Of a stretch of DNA of 64,000 nucleotides, positions 7,924 through 16,695 are shown piece after piece (position 1 is the stretch's first letter; each line of letters begins with the position of its first letter). Source of the stretch: Sphaerisporangium krabiense (GTDB lineage: Bacteria > Actinomycetota > Actinomycetes > Streptosporangiales > Streptosporangiaceae); NCBI RefSeq assembly GCF_014200435.1, contig NZ_JACHBR010000001.1, positions 1,922,001 through 1,986,000 on the forward strand, read 5' to 3'. Under the pieces are notes generated by a model. The model ran no database searches. It was not told the DNA's origin and saw only the letters and a list, made by a program, of their open reading frames with translations. The position numbers and the translations under genes are program-made.

Positions 7924-9054
7924 ATGAGCGCAGCGGCGCGGGCAGCGGTCGTCGTGGACGCCGCGGGTGCGGTGGAGATCCGGTCCTATGACGTGCCCGA
8001 GCCCGGCCCCGGGGAGTTCGTGCTGAAGCTGGAGCTGTGCGGGGTCTGCGGCACCGACGCGCACATCTACCAGGGGCGTCTGGCCTCCATCACCTTTCCC
8101 GCGCTGCTCGGACACGAGATCGTCGGCACGCTGGCCGCGCTCGGCGAGGGAGTCACCGCCGACCACGCGGGGCACCCGGTGGCCGTCGGCGACCGCGTCG
8201 GCGTCTTCCCCGCGCTGAGCTGCGGACGCTGCTACCAGTGCCAGGTGCGCCGCAGGCCCGGGAACTGCCCGCAGCGGCGCCCCTCCTACGGCTTCGCCTC
8301 GCCGGTGACCGACCCGCCGCACCTCACCGGCGGCTTCGCCGAGTACCTCTACGCCGCCAAGGCGGGCACCGTGTTCTACCGCACCGGCCTGCCCGCCGAG
8401 GTCGCCGTCCTGCAGGAGCCGATGTCGGTGGCGCTGCACGGCATCGAGCGCGGCGCGGTGGGCGTCGGCTCGACGGTGATCGTGCAGGGCGTGGGCGCGA
8501 TCGGCCTGATGGCCGTGGTCGCGGCCCGCGCCGCGGGCGCGCACCGGATCGTCGCCGTCGGCGCCCCCGACGCGCGGCTGGAGCTGGCGGCGGCCCTCGG
8601 CGCCGACGCCACCGTGAGCATCCAGGAGCTGACCGACGTGGCCGGACGGCGCCGCGCCGTCTTCGACGCCCTCGGCGCGCCCGGGGCCGACTGCGTGATC
8701 GGCGCCAGCGGCTCCCCGCACGCCTTCATGGAGGCCATCGACCTGGTCGCCGACGGAGGCGTGCTCGCCGAGCTCGGCAACTTCACCGATCGGGGGACGG
8801 TGCCCTTCAACCCCTTCAGCGACCTGCTGAAGCGTGACATCACCATCGCCGGCGTGTACGGCGCGGGTCCCGACATGCTGCGCCGCTACCACCACGCGCT
8901 GCGGATCCTGGAGCGCGGCGGCTGGCCCTACGACCGTGTGGTCAGCCACCGGGTGCCCCTGGAGCGGGTGCGCGAGGGCCTCACCGCCCTCGGATCCGGC
9001 TCCCCCCTCGACGGCCGGGACATCGTCAAGCTCGCGATCGATCCCACCGCCTGA
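7924..9054 (+). CDS. Zinc-dependent medium-chain alcohol/polyol dehydrogenase
   Basis: 376 residues, starting at ATG 7924 behind GGAGG. The catalytic-zinc Cys lies in CGVCGTDAHIY, the zinc His in GHEIVG (near residue 64), and a structural-zinc loop is seen as CGRCYQCQVRRRPGNC. The Rossmann nucleotide site is GVGAIGLMAVV. It resembles threonine/sorbitol-type MDR enzymes oxidising a secondary alcohol of a sugar, polyol or sugar acid with NAD. As the first gene of the ABC-importer operon it probably performs the first oxidation of the imported compound. Confidence 0.88.
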   Translation: MSAAARAAVVVDAAGAVEIRSYDVPEPGPGEFVLKLELCGVCGTDAHIYQGRLASITFPALLGHEIVGTLAALGEGVTADHAGHPVAVGDRVGVFPALSCGRCYQCQVRRRPGNCPQRRPSYGFASPVTDPPHLTGGFAEYLYAAKAGTVFYRTGLPAEVAVLQEPMSVALHGIERGAVGVGSTVIVQGVGAIGLMAVVAARAAGAHRIVAVGAPDARLELAAALGADATVSIQELTDVAGRRRAVFDALGAPGADCVIGASGSPHAFMEAIDLVADGGVLAELGNFTDRGTVPFNPFSDLLKRDITIAGVYGAGPDMLRRYHHALRILERGGWPYDRVVSHRVPLERVREGLTALGSGSPLDGRDIVKLAIDPTA

Positions 9055-9156
9055 CCCGCAATCCCCGAGGACGACACACCCCGAGACCCGGGGTCCCTGC
9101 GAAACCCCCCACGACCAACCCCTGAGATATCACCCCCCTTGAGAGGAGAACCTGCC

Positions 9157-10515
9157 ATGCGCCGATTCCTCCGGCTTGGCGCGGTCGCCGCCGCGTTCGG
9201 CCTGACGCTGGCGGGCTGCGGCTCGTCGGCCACCGAGGCCCCCGCGGACGGCGGCGGCCTGGGCACGGCCGAGAAGCCCGTGTCGATCAGAGTCATCGCC
9301 AACGACGCCTTCGCCAAGCAGTGGCAAGACCAACTGGTCCCCGAGTTCAGCAAGAAATACCCGAACATCAAGGTCACCGTGGACGGCGTGCCGTACAACG
9401 ACCAGCTCGCCAAGTCGATGCTGGAGCTGACCAGCCCGACGGCGACCTACGACGTGATCCTCGGTGACGACCCGTGGTTCCCGCAGCTGGCCAAGACCGG
9501 CGGCCTGGTGGACCTCAAGACCGACCTGTCGAAGTTCACCGACGCGAACTACGACTGGGGCGACTTCAACCCGTCGCCGCTGGCCGCCGGGGAGTGGCAG
9601 GGCCACCAGTACGGCGTGCCGGTCCGCTCCAACCTGCTGCTGATGTTCTACAACCGGTCGCTGTACAAGAAGGCCAAGGTCGCCGAGCCGTCCAAGGAGA
9701 CGACCTGGGAGCAGTACTTCGCCGACGCCCCCAAGCTGGTGCAGGACACCGACGGCGACGGCAAGAAGGACGCGTGGGCGGTGGGCACCTACTTCACCAA
9801 GGACCCGCTGACGCCGACGATCTGGCAGACCGTGCTCAACTCCAACGGCGGCAAGCTGCTCGACGACAAGCTCAAGGTGAGCTTCGACGACGAGAACGGG
9901 GTCAAGGCGCTGCAGACGCACGTGGACCTGCTGAAGTACGCGCCGCCCGGGGCGAGCACCTACCAGTTCAACGAGCCGCTGGAGGCGTTCCGCCAGGGCA
10001 AGGTCGCCACGATGTTCATGTGGGGCAGCGTCTACAAGGGCACCGCGATCGACAAGGCGACGACCACCCTGTCGGAGGACCAGGTCGGCATCACCACGCT
10101 GCCCGCGGGCAGTGCGGGTCCCGGCGCGCACCGCGGCATCTGGTCGGCGGGCATCGCCAAGAAGTCGGCCCACCAGGCCGCCGCGTGGACGTTCCTGCAG
10201 TGGGTGACCTCCAAGGAGGGCGAGCAGTGGGTCGGCGCCAACCTCGGCACCTTCCCTGCGCGTAACTCCACGCTGCAGGGCACGCCGCCCGCTCCCTGGC
10301 TGAAGCCGGTCTACACCGCCATCACCGACGGCTACGCGGCCATCGCCCAGGGCCAGATGTGGCGGCCCAGGCTCCCCGAGTCGGACGCGGTGCAGCAGAT
10401 CCTCGCGCTGCAGACCAGCCGGGCGATGTCCGGGCAGGCCACGGCCAAGGACGCGATCCATCAGGCGGCCGTCGACATCGCGGCCCTGCTGAAGTCCAAG
10501 GGCTACGCGCAGTGA
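9157..10515 (+). CDS. ABC importer sugar-binding lipoprotein
   Basis: 452 residues from ATG 9157 behind GAGAGGAG. A lipoprotein signal peptide ends in the lipobox LAGC (Cys near residue 21), so the mature protein is anchored to the outer membrane face. The body matches family 1 extracellular carbohydrate-binding proteins (MalE-like): YNDQLAKSMLEL, GEWQGHQYGVPV, and a C-terminal GIAKKSAHQAAAWTFLQW segment. It delivers the substrate to the two permeases that follow. No ATPase gene is in the operon, so a shared MsiK-type ATPase is likely, as in other actinomycete sugar importers. Confidence 0.93.
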   Translation: MRRFLRLGAVAAAFGLTLAGCGSSATEAPADGGGLGTAEKPVSIRVIANDAFAKQWQDQLVPEFSKKYPNIKVTVDGVPYNDQLAKSMLELTSPTATYDVILGDDPWFPQLAKTGGLVDLKTDLSKFTDANYDWGDFNPSPLAAGEWQGHQYGVPVRSNLLLMFYNRSLYKKAKVAEPSKETTWEQYFADAPKLVQDTDGDGKKDAWAVGTYFTKDPLTPTIWQTVLNSNGGKLLDDKLKVSFDDENGVKALQTHVDLLKYAPPGASTYQFNEPLEAFRQGKVATMFMWGSVYKGTAIDKATTTLSEDQVGITTLPAGSAGPGAHRGIWSAGIAKKSAHQAAAWTFLQWVTSKEGEQWVGANLGTFPARNSTLQGTPPAPWLKPVYTAITDGYAAIAQGQMWRPRLPESDAVQQILALQTSRAMSGQATAKDAIHQAAVDIAALLKSKGYAQ

Positions 10516-11474
10516 GTGCGCTCCGCACCCGATCACCCCGGGCGGGGGCGGCCTCCGCCCCCGCCCGGGGGGCCGGTGGTTCCCCGCGCCCACGCCGCAT
10601 CCGGCTGGGCGAGCCCGGGACGGCGTGGATCTTCATGGGTCCGGCGCTGGTGCTGCTGGCGGGCATGCTGCTCTACCCGATCATCTACACCGTCTGGGTG
10701 AGCCTGTCCGACTTCGACCTGGCCACCTTCCAGCCCAGCGGCTGGGTCGGGCTGCGGAACTACCAGGCCGTGCTGGCCGATCCCGGCTTCCTGCAGTCGC
10801 TCAAGGTGACCGGCGTCTACCTGGTGATCGCCCTGCCGCTGCAGATGGTCCTCGGCTTCGCGCTGGCCTTCCTGCTCAACGTGGAGTGGCGCGGACGCGG
10901 GCTGCTGCGGGCGCTGTTCCTCATCCCGATGGTGGTCGCGCCCGTCGTCGCGGGCGGCGTGTGGCGCATGCTGCTCGACCCGCTGTGGGGCGTGGTCAAC
11001 TACGCGCTCGGCCTGGTCGGGGTGGGGCCGGTCGAGTGGATCGGCGACCCCACGCTCGCCATGGTCAGCCTCATCCTCATCGACACCTGGCGCTGGACGC
11101 CGTTCGTGGTGCTGATCGCCTCGGCGGGCATCCTGGCGCTGCCCACCGACGTCTACGAGGCGGCCCGCGCCGACGGCGCGGGCCGGTGGCGGATCCTGCG
11201 GCACATCACGATCCCGCTGCTGGTGCCCGTGGTCGCCGCGGCGTTCGTCGTCCGCTGGCTGGGCGCGGTCAAGATGTTCGACATCGCGCTGGCCGCGACC
11301 AAGGGCGGCCCCGGGCAGGCGACCGACGTGGTCAACCTCTATATCTACGAGAAGGGCTTCCGCGGCCTGGAGTTCGGCTCGGCGTCCTCGATGGCGACCG
11401 TCGTCCTGCTGATCACCATGATCATCACCTATTTCCTGTTCCGCCTCACCCGTCGTCTGGAGAACCGATGGTGA
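10512..11474 (+). CDS. ABC sugar transporter permease (MalF-type)
   Basis: 320 residues from a GTG overlapping the upstream stop by four bases (GTGA). The cytoplasmic N-terminus (about 40 residues, Pro/Arg-rich) is followed by six hydrophobic helices. The cytoplasmic-loop EAA motif is visible as YEAARADGAGRWRILRHITIP near residue 225, the contact site for the ATPase. It pairs with the next permease. Confidence 0.92.
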   Translation: MSALRTRSPRAGAASAPARGAGGSPRPRRIRLGEPGTAWIFMGPALVLLAGMLLYPIIYTVWVSLSDFDLATFQPSGWVGLRNYQAVLADPGFLQSLKVTGVYLVIALPLQMVLGFALAFLLNVEWRGRGLLRALFLIPMVVAPVVAGGVWRMLLDPLWGVVNYALGLVGVGPVEWIGDPTLAMVSLILIDTWRWTPFVVLIASAGILALPTDVYEAARADGAGRWRILRHITIPLLVPVVAAAFVVRWLGAVKMFDIALAATKGGPGQATDVVNLYIYEKGFRGLEFGSASSMATVVLLITMIITYFLFRLTRRLENRW

Positions 11475-12301
11475 GCACCGGCCGCCTTGGCCGCGCCGCG
11501 GCGATCGGCGGCGCGATCCTGGCCACTCTCGTCTTCCTCTTCCCCGTGCTCTACATGCTGAGCATCTCGTTCAAGGTGCCGCGCGACATCTTCACGGTGC
11601 CGCCGCGCTGGTTCAGCGAACTGACCCTGGACAACTACACCAGCTACTTCAACCAGGCGCGGATCCTGCCGCGCATGCTGAACACCGTGATCGTGGCGGC
11701 CGGTTCGGCGATCATCTCGATGGTCGCGGGCGCGATGGCCGGGTACGCGCTGTCCCGGATGCGGATGCGCGGGGCGGGCGTCGTCGCCGGGCTCATCCTG
11801 GCCTCCCGGGCGGTGCCGCCGATCGCGCTGGTCGTCCCCATGTTCCTGGTGGCGCGCAGGCTCGGCCTGACCGACCAGTACATCACCGTGATCCTCGCCT
11901 ACGTGACGTTCCTGGTGCCGTACGTGGTGTGGCTGATGCGCGCGTTCTTCCGGAGCCTGCCGCCCGAGCTGGAGGAGGCCGCCATGATCGACGGCTGCAA
12001 CCGGTTCGGCGCGTTCTTCCGGATCATCGTGCCGTGCAGCCTGCCCGGCCTGGTGTCCACGTTGATCTACTGCATCATCCTGGCGTGGGAGGAGCTGCTG
12101 TTCGCGCTGATCCTCACCAACGACAAGGCCGTCACGATCCCGGTGGCCATCGCCGGCATCGCGGCCGACACCGAGCACGGCGGGCTGTGGGGCCCGCTGG
12201 CGGCGGTCGGCGTGCTGACCGTCCTGCCCGTGGTGATCTTCGCGCTCGCCGTGCAGAAATACCTCGTCAAGGGCCTCGCGGACGGAGCGACCAAGGGATG
12301 A
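11468..12301 (+). CDS. ABC sugar transporter permease (MalG-type)
   Basis: 277 residues from ATG 11468, overlapping the first permease gene by 7 nt. Six helices; EAA motif LEEAAMIDGCNRFGAFFRII near residue 175. The C-terminus ends in VQKYLVKGLADGATKG, typical for MalG-type subunits. Forms the heterodimeric channel with the preceding protein. Confidence 0.93.
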   Translation: MVSTGRLGRAAAIGGAILATLVFLFPVLYMLSISFKVPRDIFTVPPRWFSELTLDNYTSYFNQARILPRMLNTVIVAAGSAIISMVAGAMAGYALSRMRMRGAGVVAGLILASRAVPPIALVVPMFLVARRLGLTDQYITVILAYVTFLVPYVVWLMRAFFRSLPPELEEAAMIDGCNRFGAFFRIIVPCSLPGLVSTLIYCIILAWEELLFALILTNDKAVTIPVAIAGIAADTEHGGLWGPLAAVGVLTVLPVVIFALAVQKYLVKGLADGATKG

Positions 12302-13458
12302 GAATCCGAGATGTCCGGGCACGCCTCATCGAGCTGCCCTACCCCCGCCCGTTCGTCCCCTCGTGGGCTCCGGAGGGCGCCCACCGCTCCATGTCCGCCG
12401 TGATCGTCGAGGTCGAGACCGACGAGGGCGTCGTCGGCGTGGCCGGCGGCGACATGGGGCACTCGACCGGGCCGCTGCTGCTGGAGACCATCCGCGGGTG
12501 GATCAGGCCGAGGCTCGTGGGGATGGACCTGTTCGCCACCGGGCACATCGCCAACCACCTGCGCTACGTGGCCGAGTACGTCTTCCCCCGCCCGTGGGTG
12601 GTCGGCGTCGCGGTGTGGGACGCGGTCGGCAAGGCGTGCGGGCGTCCGCTGTACCAGTTGTGGGGCGGGCACTCGCGGAAGGTCCGCGCCTACGCCAGCT
12701 TCGGCGAGGTCCGCTCCCCCGGCCAGCGGGTCGAGGACGCGCTGCGCGTGGTCTCCGAGGGGTTCACCGGCCTGAAGCTGCGCGTGCACGCCGACACGGT
12801 CGCCGAGGACGTCGCCCAGGTGGCGGCGGTCCGCGAGGCCGTCGGCCCGGACGTCGCCATCATGGTGGACGCCAACCAGGCCGCGGCGCGCTGGCGCTAC
12901 CGTCCCGACGGCACCCGCGTGCTGTGGGACTTCGACCGGGCGCTGACCACCGCCAAGGAGTTCGCCGGCCTCGGCGTGGCCTGGCTGGAGGAGCCGCTTC
13001 CCCGCCACGACTACCGCGCGCTGCGCGAGCTGACCGCGGCCTCGCCGGTCCCGATCGCGGGGGGCGAGCACAACCGGGGCATCGGCCAGCTCGTGCGGAT
13101 GCTGGAGGACGACTGCTTCAGCATCTACCAGCCGGACGCCAACGAGAGCGAGGACATCTCGGCGCTGCGCGACTTCGGCGCCATGGCCGCGGCCAGGCAT
13201 CGCAGGGTCATCCCGCACGCCTGGGCCACCGGGCTCGGGGTGGCGGGCAACCTGCAACTCTGCGCCGCGCTGCCCAACTGCGACTGGCTGGAGTACCCCT
13301 ACGACCCGCCGGTGATCGTCCCCGAGGCCTTCCACGTCATGCTGGCCGAGCCGCTTCTTCCTGATTCCTCTGGGCTTGTCGCTGTTCCCGACCTCCCCGG
13401 TCTGGGTGTAGAGCTGGACCGCGCGGCGATCGAGCCGCTGACCGTCCAACAGGTCTGA
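12298..13458 (+). CDS. Mandelate racemase/enolase-superfamily sugar-acid dehydratase
   Basis: 386 residues from an ATGA overlap. The N-terminal capping domain (1-120) is followed by a TIM barrel. Active-site elements in order: Lys160 in GLKLR (the family KxK position, here K-x-R), metal ligand Asp191 in VDANQ, Glu231/232 in WLEEPLP, Glu257 in GGEHN, and a general-base His307 in IPHAW. This set fits the mandelate racemase subgroup, whose members mostly dehydrate aldonic or aldaric acids. The operon suggests a sugar-acid substrate. The exact acid cannot be told from the sequence. Confidence 0.86.
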   Translation: MRIRDVRARLIELPYPRPFVPSWAPEGAHRSMSAVIVEVETDEGVVGVAGGDMGHSTGPLLLETIRGWIRPRLVGMDLFATGHIANHLRYVAEYVFPRPWVVGVAVWDAVGKACGRPLYQLWGGHSRKVRAYASFGEVRSPGQRVEDALRVVSEGFTGLKLRVHADTVAEDVAQVAAVREAVGPDVAIMVDANQAAARWRYRPDGTRVLWDFDRALTTAKEFAGLGVAWLEEPLPRHDYRALRELTAASPVPIAGGEHNRGIGQLVRMLEDDCFSIYQPDANESEDISALRDFGAMAAARHRRVIPHAWATGLGVAGNLQLCAALPNCDWLEYPYDPPVIVPEAFHVMLAEPLLPDSSGLVAVPDLPGLGVELDRAAIEPLTVQQV

Positions 13459-13473
13459 AGGGTGTCCGCAGCG

Positions 13474-14154
13474 ATGACAGAGACGTTCCCCGCGCAGGGC
13501 GTTGCCCAGCAGTTCCGCACCAAGGCGGAGCTGGCGGCCGAACACATCAAGCAGATGATCATGTCGGGCCAGGCGCCCCCCGGGACGAAGATCGTCACCA
13601 GGGTGGTCGCCCAGGCCGTCGGCATCAGCGACACCCCGGTGCGCGAGGCCATCAAGCAGCTGGTCTCCGAGGAGTGGCTGGTCGAGCGCCCGCACATCGG
13701 CGCGGTCGTCGCCGACTTCACCGTGCAGAACGTGCGCGAGCTGTACGGCATACGGGCCGCGCTGACCTCCCTGGCCCTGCAACTGCACCAGGCCCCGCTC
13801 AGCGGAGCCCGGCTGGCGGCGGTGGACGAGGTGCTGGCCGGCTCCACCGTGGCCATCGCCGCGGGCGACGTCGCCGCGTTCGCCGCGCTCAACCGGCGCT
13901 TCCACTCGTTGTTATGCGACACCGAGCAGTCCCGGCTCGTGCACCGGATGCTCGTGGGCCTGTGGTCGAAGACCGAGACGGCGCAGCGCGGTTTCCGGCT
14001 CGTGCCGTGGCGGCTGCCGCAGTCCCACGCCGAGCACGTCGCGATCAGGGACGCGCTGGCGGAGGGGGACATCGCCCGCGCGAGCGAGCTGCAGCACGCG
14101 CACGAGATGGCGGCGATGAACGCGTTGATCCAAGCGATGGACGGTGAACCATGA
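13474..14154 (+). CDS. GntR-family regulator with FCD domain
   Basis: 226 residues from ATG 13474 (MTETF); a GTG four codons earlier lacks a properly spaced ribosome site. An N-terminal winged helix (about 15-80, with VGISDTPVREAIKQL as recognition segment) is followed by an all-helical FCD effector domain whose metal-type His occur in FHSLL and SHAEHVAI. Such regulators are usually repressors released by a pathway acid. Its location within the operon makes the palindrome at 7892 the likely target. Confidence 0.9.
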   Translation: MTETFPAQGVAQQFRTKAELAAEHIKQMIMSGQAPPGTKIVTRVVAQAVGISDTPVREAIKQLVSEEWLVERPHIGAVVADFTVQNVRELYGIRAALTSLALQLHQAPLSGARLAAVDEVLAGSTVAIAAGDVAAFAALNRRFHSLLCDTEQSRLVHRMLVGLWSKTETAQRGFRLVPWRLPQSHAEHVAIRDALAEGDIARASELQHAHEMAAMNALIQAMDGEP

Positions 14155-15620
14155 GGACAGGACGGGCCCTCGTCGGAGGGCAGTGGCGGGAGACGGCGGA
14201 ACGCTTCGCGGTGACCGACCCCGCGACCGGCGAGACGGTCGCCGAGGTCGCCGAGTGCGGCGCGGACCTGGCCGTCGAGGCCGTCGACGCCGCGTCGGCG
14301 GCCCTGCCGGGCTGGCGGGCCATGCCGGCGCACGAACGGGCGGCGATCATGCGGCAGGCCGCCGCGCTGCTCGCCGCCCGCGCGCAGGAGATCGGCGCCA
14401 TCATGACGGCCGAGCAGGGCAAACCACTGGCCGAGGCCGCGGGCGAGGTGGTCGCGGGAGCCGACCACCTCCTCTGGGCCGCGGAGGAGACCCGCCGCGT
14501 GTACGGCGAGACCATCCCGTCGACCGGCGCCGACACCCGCATGTGGCTGCTGCCCGAGCCGGTCGGCGTCGTCGCGGGCATCACCCCGTGGAACTTCCCG
14601 GTCTCGATGATCACCAGGAAGCTGGGCCCGGCGCTGGCCGCGGGCTGCACGGTGGTGCTCAAGCCGTCCGAGCTGACCCCCATGTCGGCGATCGCGGTCG
14701 CCGAGTGCCTGACCGAGGCGGGCTTCCCGCCGGGGGTCTTCAACCTGGTCACCACGACCAGGCCCGAGGAGTTCGCCGGGGCCGTCATGGCCGACTCCCG
14801 GGTGCGGAAGGTGTCCTTCACCGGCTCGACGGCGGTCGGCAGGGAGCTGATCCGGCGCAGCGCGGACGACGTCAAGCGGCTCAGCGTCGAGCTGGGCGGC
14901 CACGCCCCCGTGCTCGTCTTCCCCGACGCCGACGTGGCGGCCGCCGCGGCCGGCGTGGCCAGGAGCAAGTTCATGAACGCCGGCCAGGCGTGCACGTCAC
15001 CCAACCGGATCTACGTGCACGAGTCCGTCGCGGCGGAGTTCGTGGACGAGCTGGTCAAGCTCGCCGAGGCGGTCGCCGTGGGCAACGGCGCCGAGCCCGG
15101 CGTCACGATGGGCCCGCTCATCGACGACCGCGCGGTGGCCAAGGTCGGGCGGCACGTCGAGGACGCCCTCGCCCGCGGCGCCCGCCTGGCGACGACCCGG
15201 CGGGAGGGGCCGGGCAGGTTCGTCCCGCCCATGGTGCTGACCGGCGTCACCGACGACATGCTCGTGTGCCGGGAGGAGACCTTCGGCCCCGTCGCGCCGG
15301 TCCTGACGTTCGGCGCGGACCCCGGGGACGAAGCCGGCGGCGAGGGCGTGCGGGACGCGGACGTCGCGGGCGCGCTGGCCAGGGCGAACGCCACGCCGTA
15401 CGGCCTGGCCGCGTACGTGTGGACGCGCGACCTGGCCCGGACGATGCGGGTCTGCGAGGAGCTGCAGTTCGGCATCGTCTCGGTCAACGGGGCCCCGCTG
15501 GCCCCGCCCCAGGGACCGTTCGGCGGGATCAAGGGCAGCGGGTACGGCCGCGAGGGCGGCCACCACGGCGTGGAGGACTTCGTGGAGTACAAGTACGTGA
15601 GCGTGGGGCTGGGACGATGA
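14151..15620 (+). CDS. NAD(P)-dependent aldehyde dehydrogenase (semialdehyde type)
   Basis: 489 residues starting in an ATGA overlap. General base Glu247 (VELGGHAP) and nucleophile Cys281 (GQACTSPNR) are present, with the cofactor motif FTGSTAVGREL and the PWNFPVSM segment common to succinate-semialdehyde and 2-oxoglutarate-semialdehyde dehydrogenases. A small acidic insertion (GDEAGGEGVRDADVAG) sits near residue 400. In this operon the enzyme probably oxidises the semialdehyde formed by the dehydratase branch to a central acid. Confidence 0.9.
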   Translation: MRTGRALVGGQWRETAERFAVTDPATGETVAEVAECGADLAVEAVDAASAALPGWRAMPAHERAAIMRQAAALLAARAQEIGAIMTAEQGKPLAEAAGEVVAGADHLLWAAEETRRVYGETIPSTGADTRMWLLPEPVGVVAGITPWNFPVSMITRKLGPALAAGCTVVLKPSELTPMSAIAVAECLTEAGFPPGVFNLVTTTRPEEFAGAVMADSRVRKVSFTGSTAVGRELIRRSADDVKRLSVELGGHAPVLVFPDADVAAAAAGVARSKFMNAGQACTSPNRIYVHESVAAEFVDELVKLAEAVAVGNGAEPGVTMGPLIDDRAVAKVGRHVEDALARGARLATTRREGPGRFVPPMVLTGVTDDMLVCREETFGPVAPVLTFGADPGDEAGGEGVRDADVAGALARANATPYGLAAYVWTRDLARTMRVCEELQFGIVSVNGAPLAPPQGPFGGIKGSGYGREGGHHGVEDFVEYKYVSVGLGR

Positions 15621-16684
15621 CCGGGCAGACGAACGGCGGCACGGGGGACGGCGCGCCCCGCGAGAACGCGCAGGCCAAGGACGGCTCGCGCCGGGTCGTG
15701 GAGCGCGAGATCACCAGCAGGGTGGACCTGTGCCGTCCCGACGGGCGGCTCAACCCCGCGGCGGTCGGCTGGAGCCGCACTCCCCTGCACCGGGCGAACA
15801 TCCGCGGCTGGGGGCGCACGATGCGCTGGGAGTACTGGTGCCTGACCACCCCCGAGCACGTCTTCGCCTTCAGCGCCTCCAGCCTGGACTACCTGGCCAG
15901 CGAGTCCGCCTGGTACCTCGACAGGACCACCGGCAGGGACGTCTCCAGCCGCAGCCTCATCGTGCCGAGCCGGGGCACCTCCTTCTCCGAGCGCAGCGGC
16001 GAGGGCAGCGTCAGGATCGGCAAGGGCACGCTCAGGATCGCCGTGGACGAGACGGCCGACGGCACCCGGCTCAGGCTCAGGTCGCCGGAGTTCGAGGCCG
16101 ACCTGCTGGTCCACCGGATCGAGGGCCGCGACAGCCTGGCGGTCGTCGTGCCCTGGTCGTCGCGGCGCTTCCAGTACACCGTCAAGGACCTCGGGCGGCC
16201 CGCGGAGGGCTCGCTGACCGTCAACGGGCGCCGCATCCGGCTGTCGGCCGACGACACCCTCGCCACCCTGGACCACGGGCGCGGGCGCTGGCCCGGCAAG
16301 GTCCTGTGGAACTGGGGCGCGGCGTCGGGACGCTCCGGCGGGCGCGAGGTCGGCGTCCAGATCGGCGGCAAGTGGACCGACGGCACCGGCAGCGTCGAGA
16401 ACGGCCTGTTCCTCGACGGGCGGCTGCACAAGATCAGTGAAGAGCTGGTGTGGCGCTACGACACCTCCGACTGGATGGCGCCGTGGCGGATCACCGGCGA
16501 GCGGGTCGACCTGGAGTTCGTCCCCGAGCACGTCCGCTCGGCCGACGTCACCCGGCTCTACCTGCACAGCCGGGAGGACCAGGCCTTCGGCCACTACCGG
16601 GGCACCGTGGTCGCCGACGACGGCACCGTCGTCGAGATCGACGACCTGTTCGGCTGGGCCGAGGAAGTGTGCAGGCGCTGGTGA
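15617..16684 (+). CDS. DUF2804 family protein
   Basis: 355 residues from another ATGA overlap. The conserved family signature runs from ITSRVDLCRPDGRLNPAAVG (residues 32-51) through RTPLHRANIRGWGR to WEYWCLTT. Tryptophan-rich beta strands fill the rest, with no signal peptide or transmembrane segment. The family has no established biochemical function; the fold looks like a double lipocalin-type barrel. Its place between an aldehyde dehydrogenase and glycerol-phosphate genes is unusual, and it may act on a lipid or glycolipid; that is a guess. Confidence 0.85.
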   Translation: MTGQTNGGTGDGAPRENAQAKDGSRRVVEREITSRVDLCRPDGRLNPAAVGWSRTPLHRANIRGWGRTMRWEYWCLTTPEHVFAFSASSLDYLASESAWYLDRTTGRDVSSRSLIVPSRGTSFSERSGEGSVRIGKGTLRIAVDETADGTRLRLRSPEFEADLLVHRIEGRDSLAVVVPWSSRRFQYTVKDLGRPAEGSLTVNGRRIRLSADDTLATLDHGRGRWPGKVLWNWGAASGRSGGREVGVQIGGKWTDGTGSVENGLFLDGRLHKISEELVWRYDTSDWMAPWRITGERVDLEFVPEHVRSADVTRLYLHSREDQAFGHYRGTVVADDGTVVEIDDLFGWAEEVCRRW

Positions 16685-16695
16685 AGGAGGGACAG

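Noticed and set aside
9055-9156. Terminator between the dehydrogenase and the binding-protein gene
   Set aside because: Only a weak ACCCC/GGGGT stem is present, so the dehydrogenase is kept in the operon.
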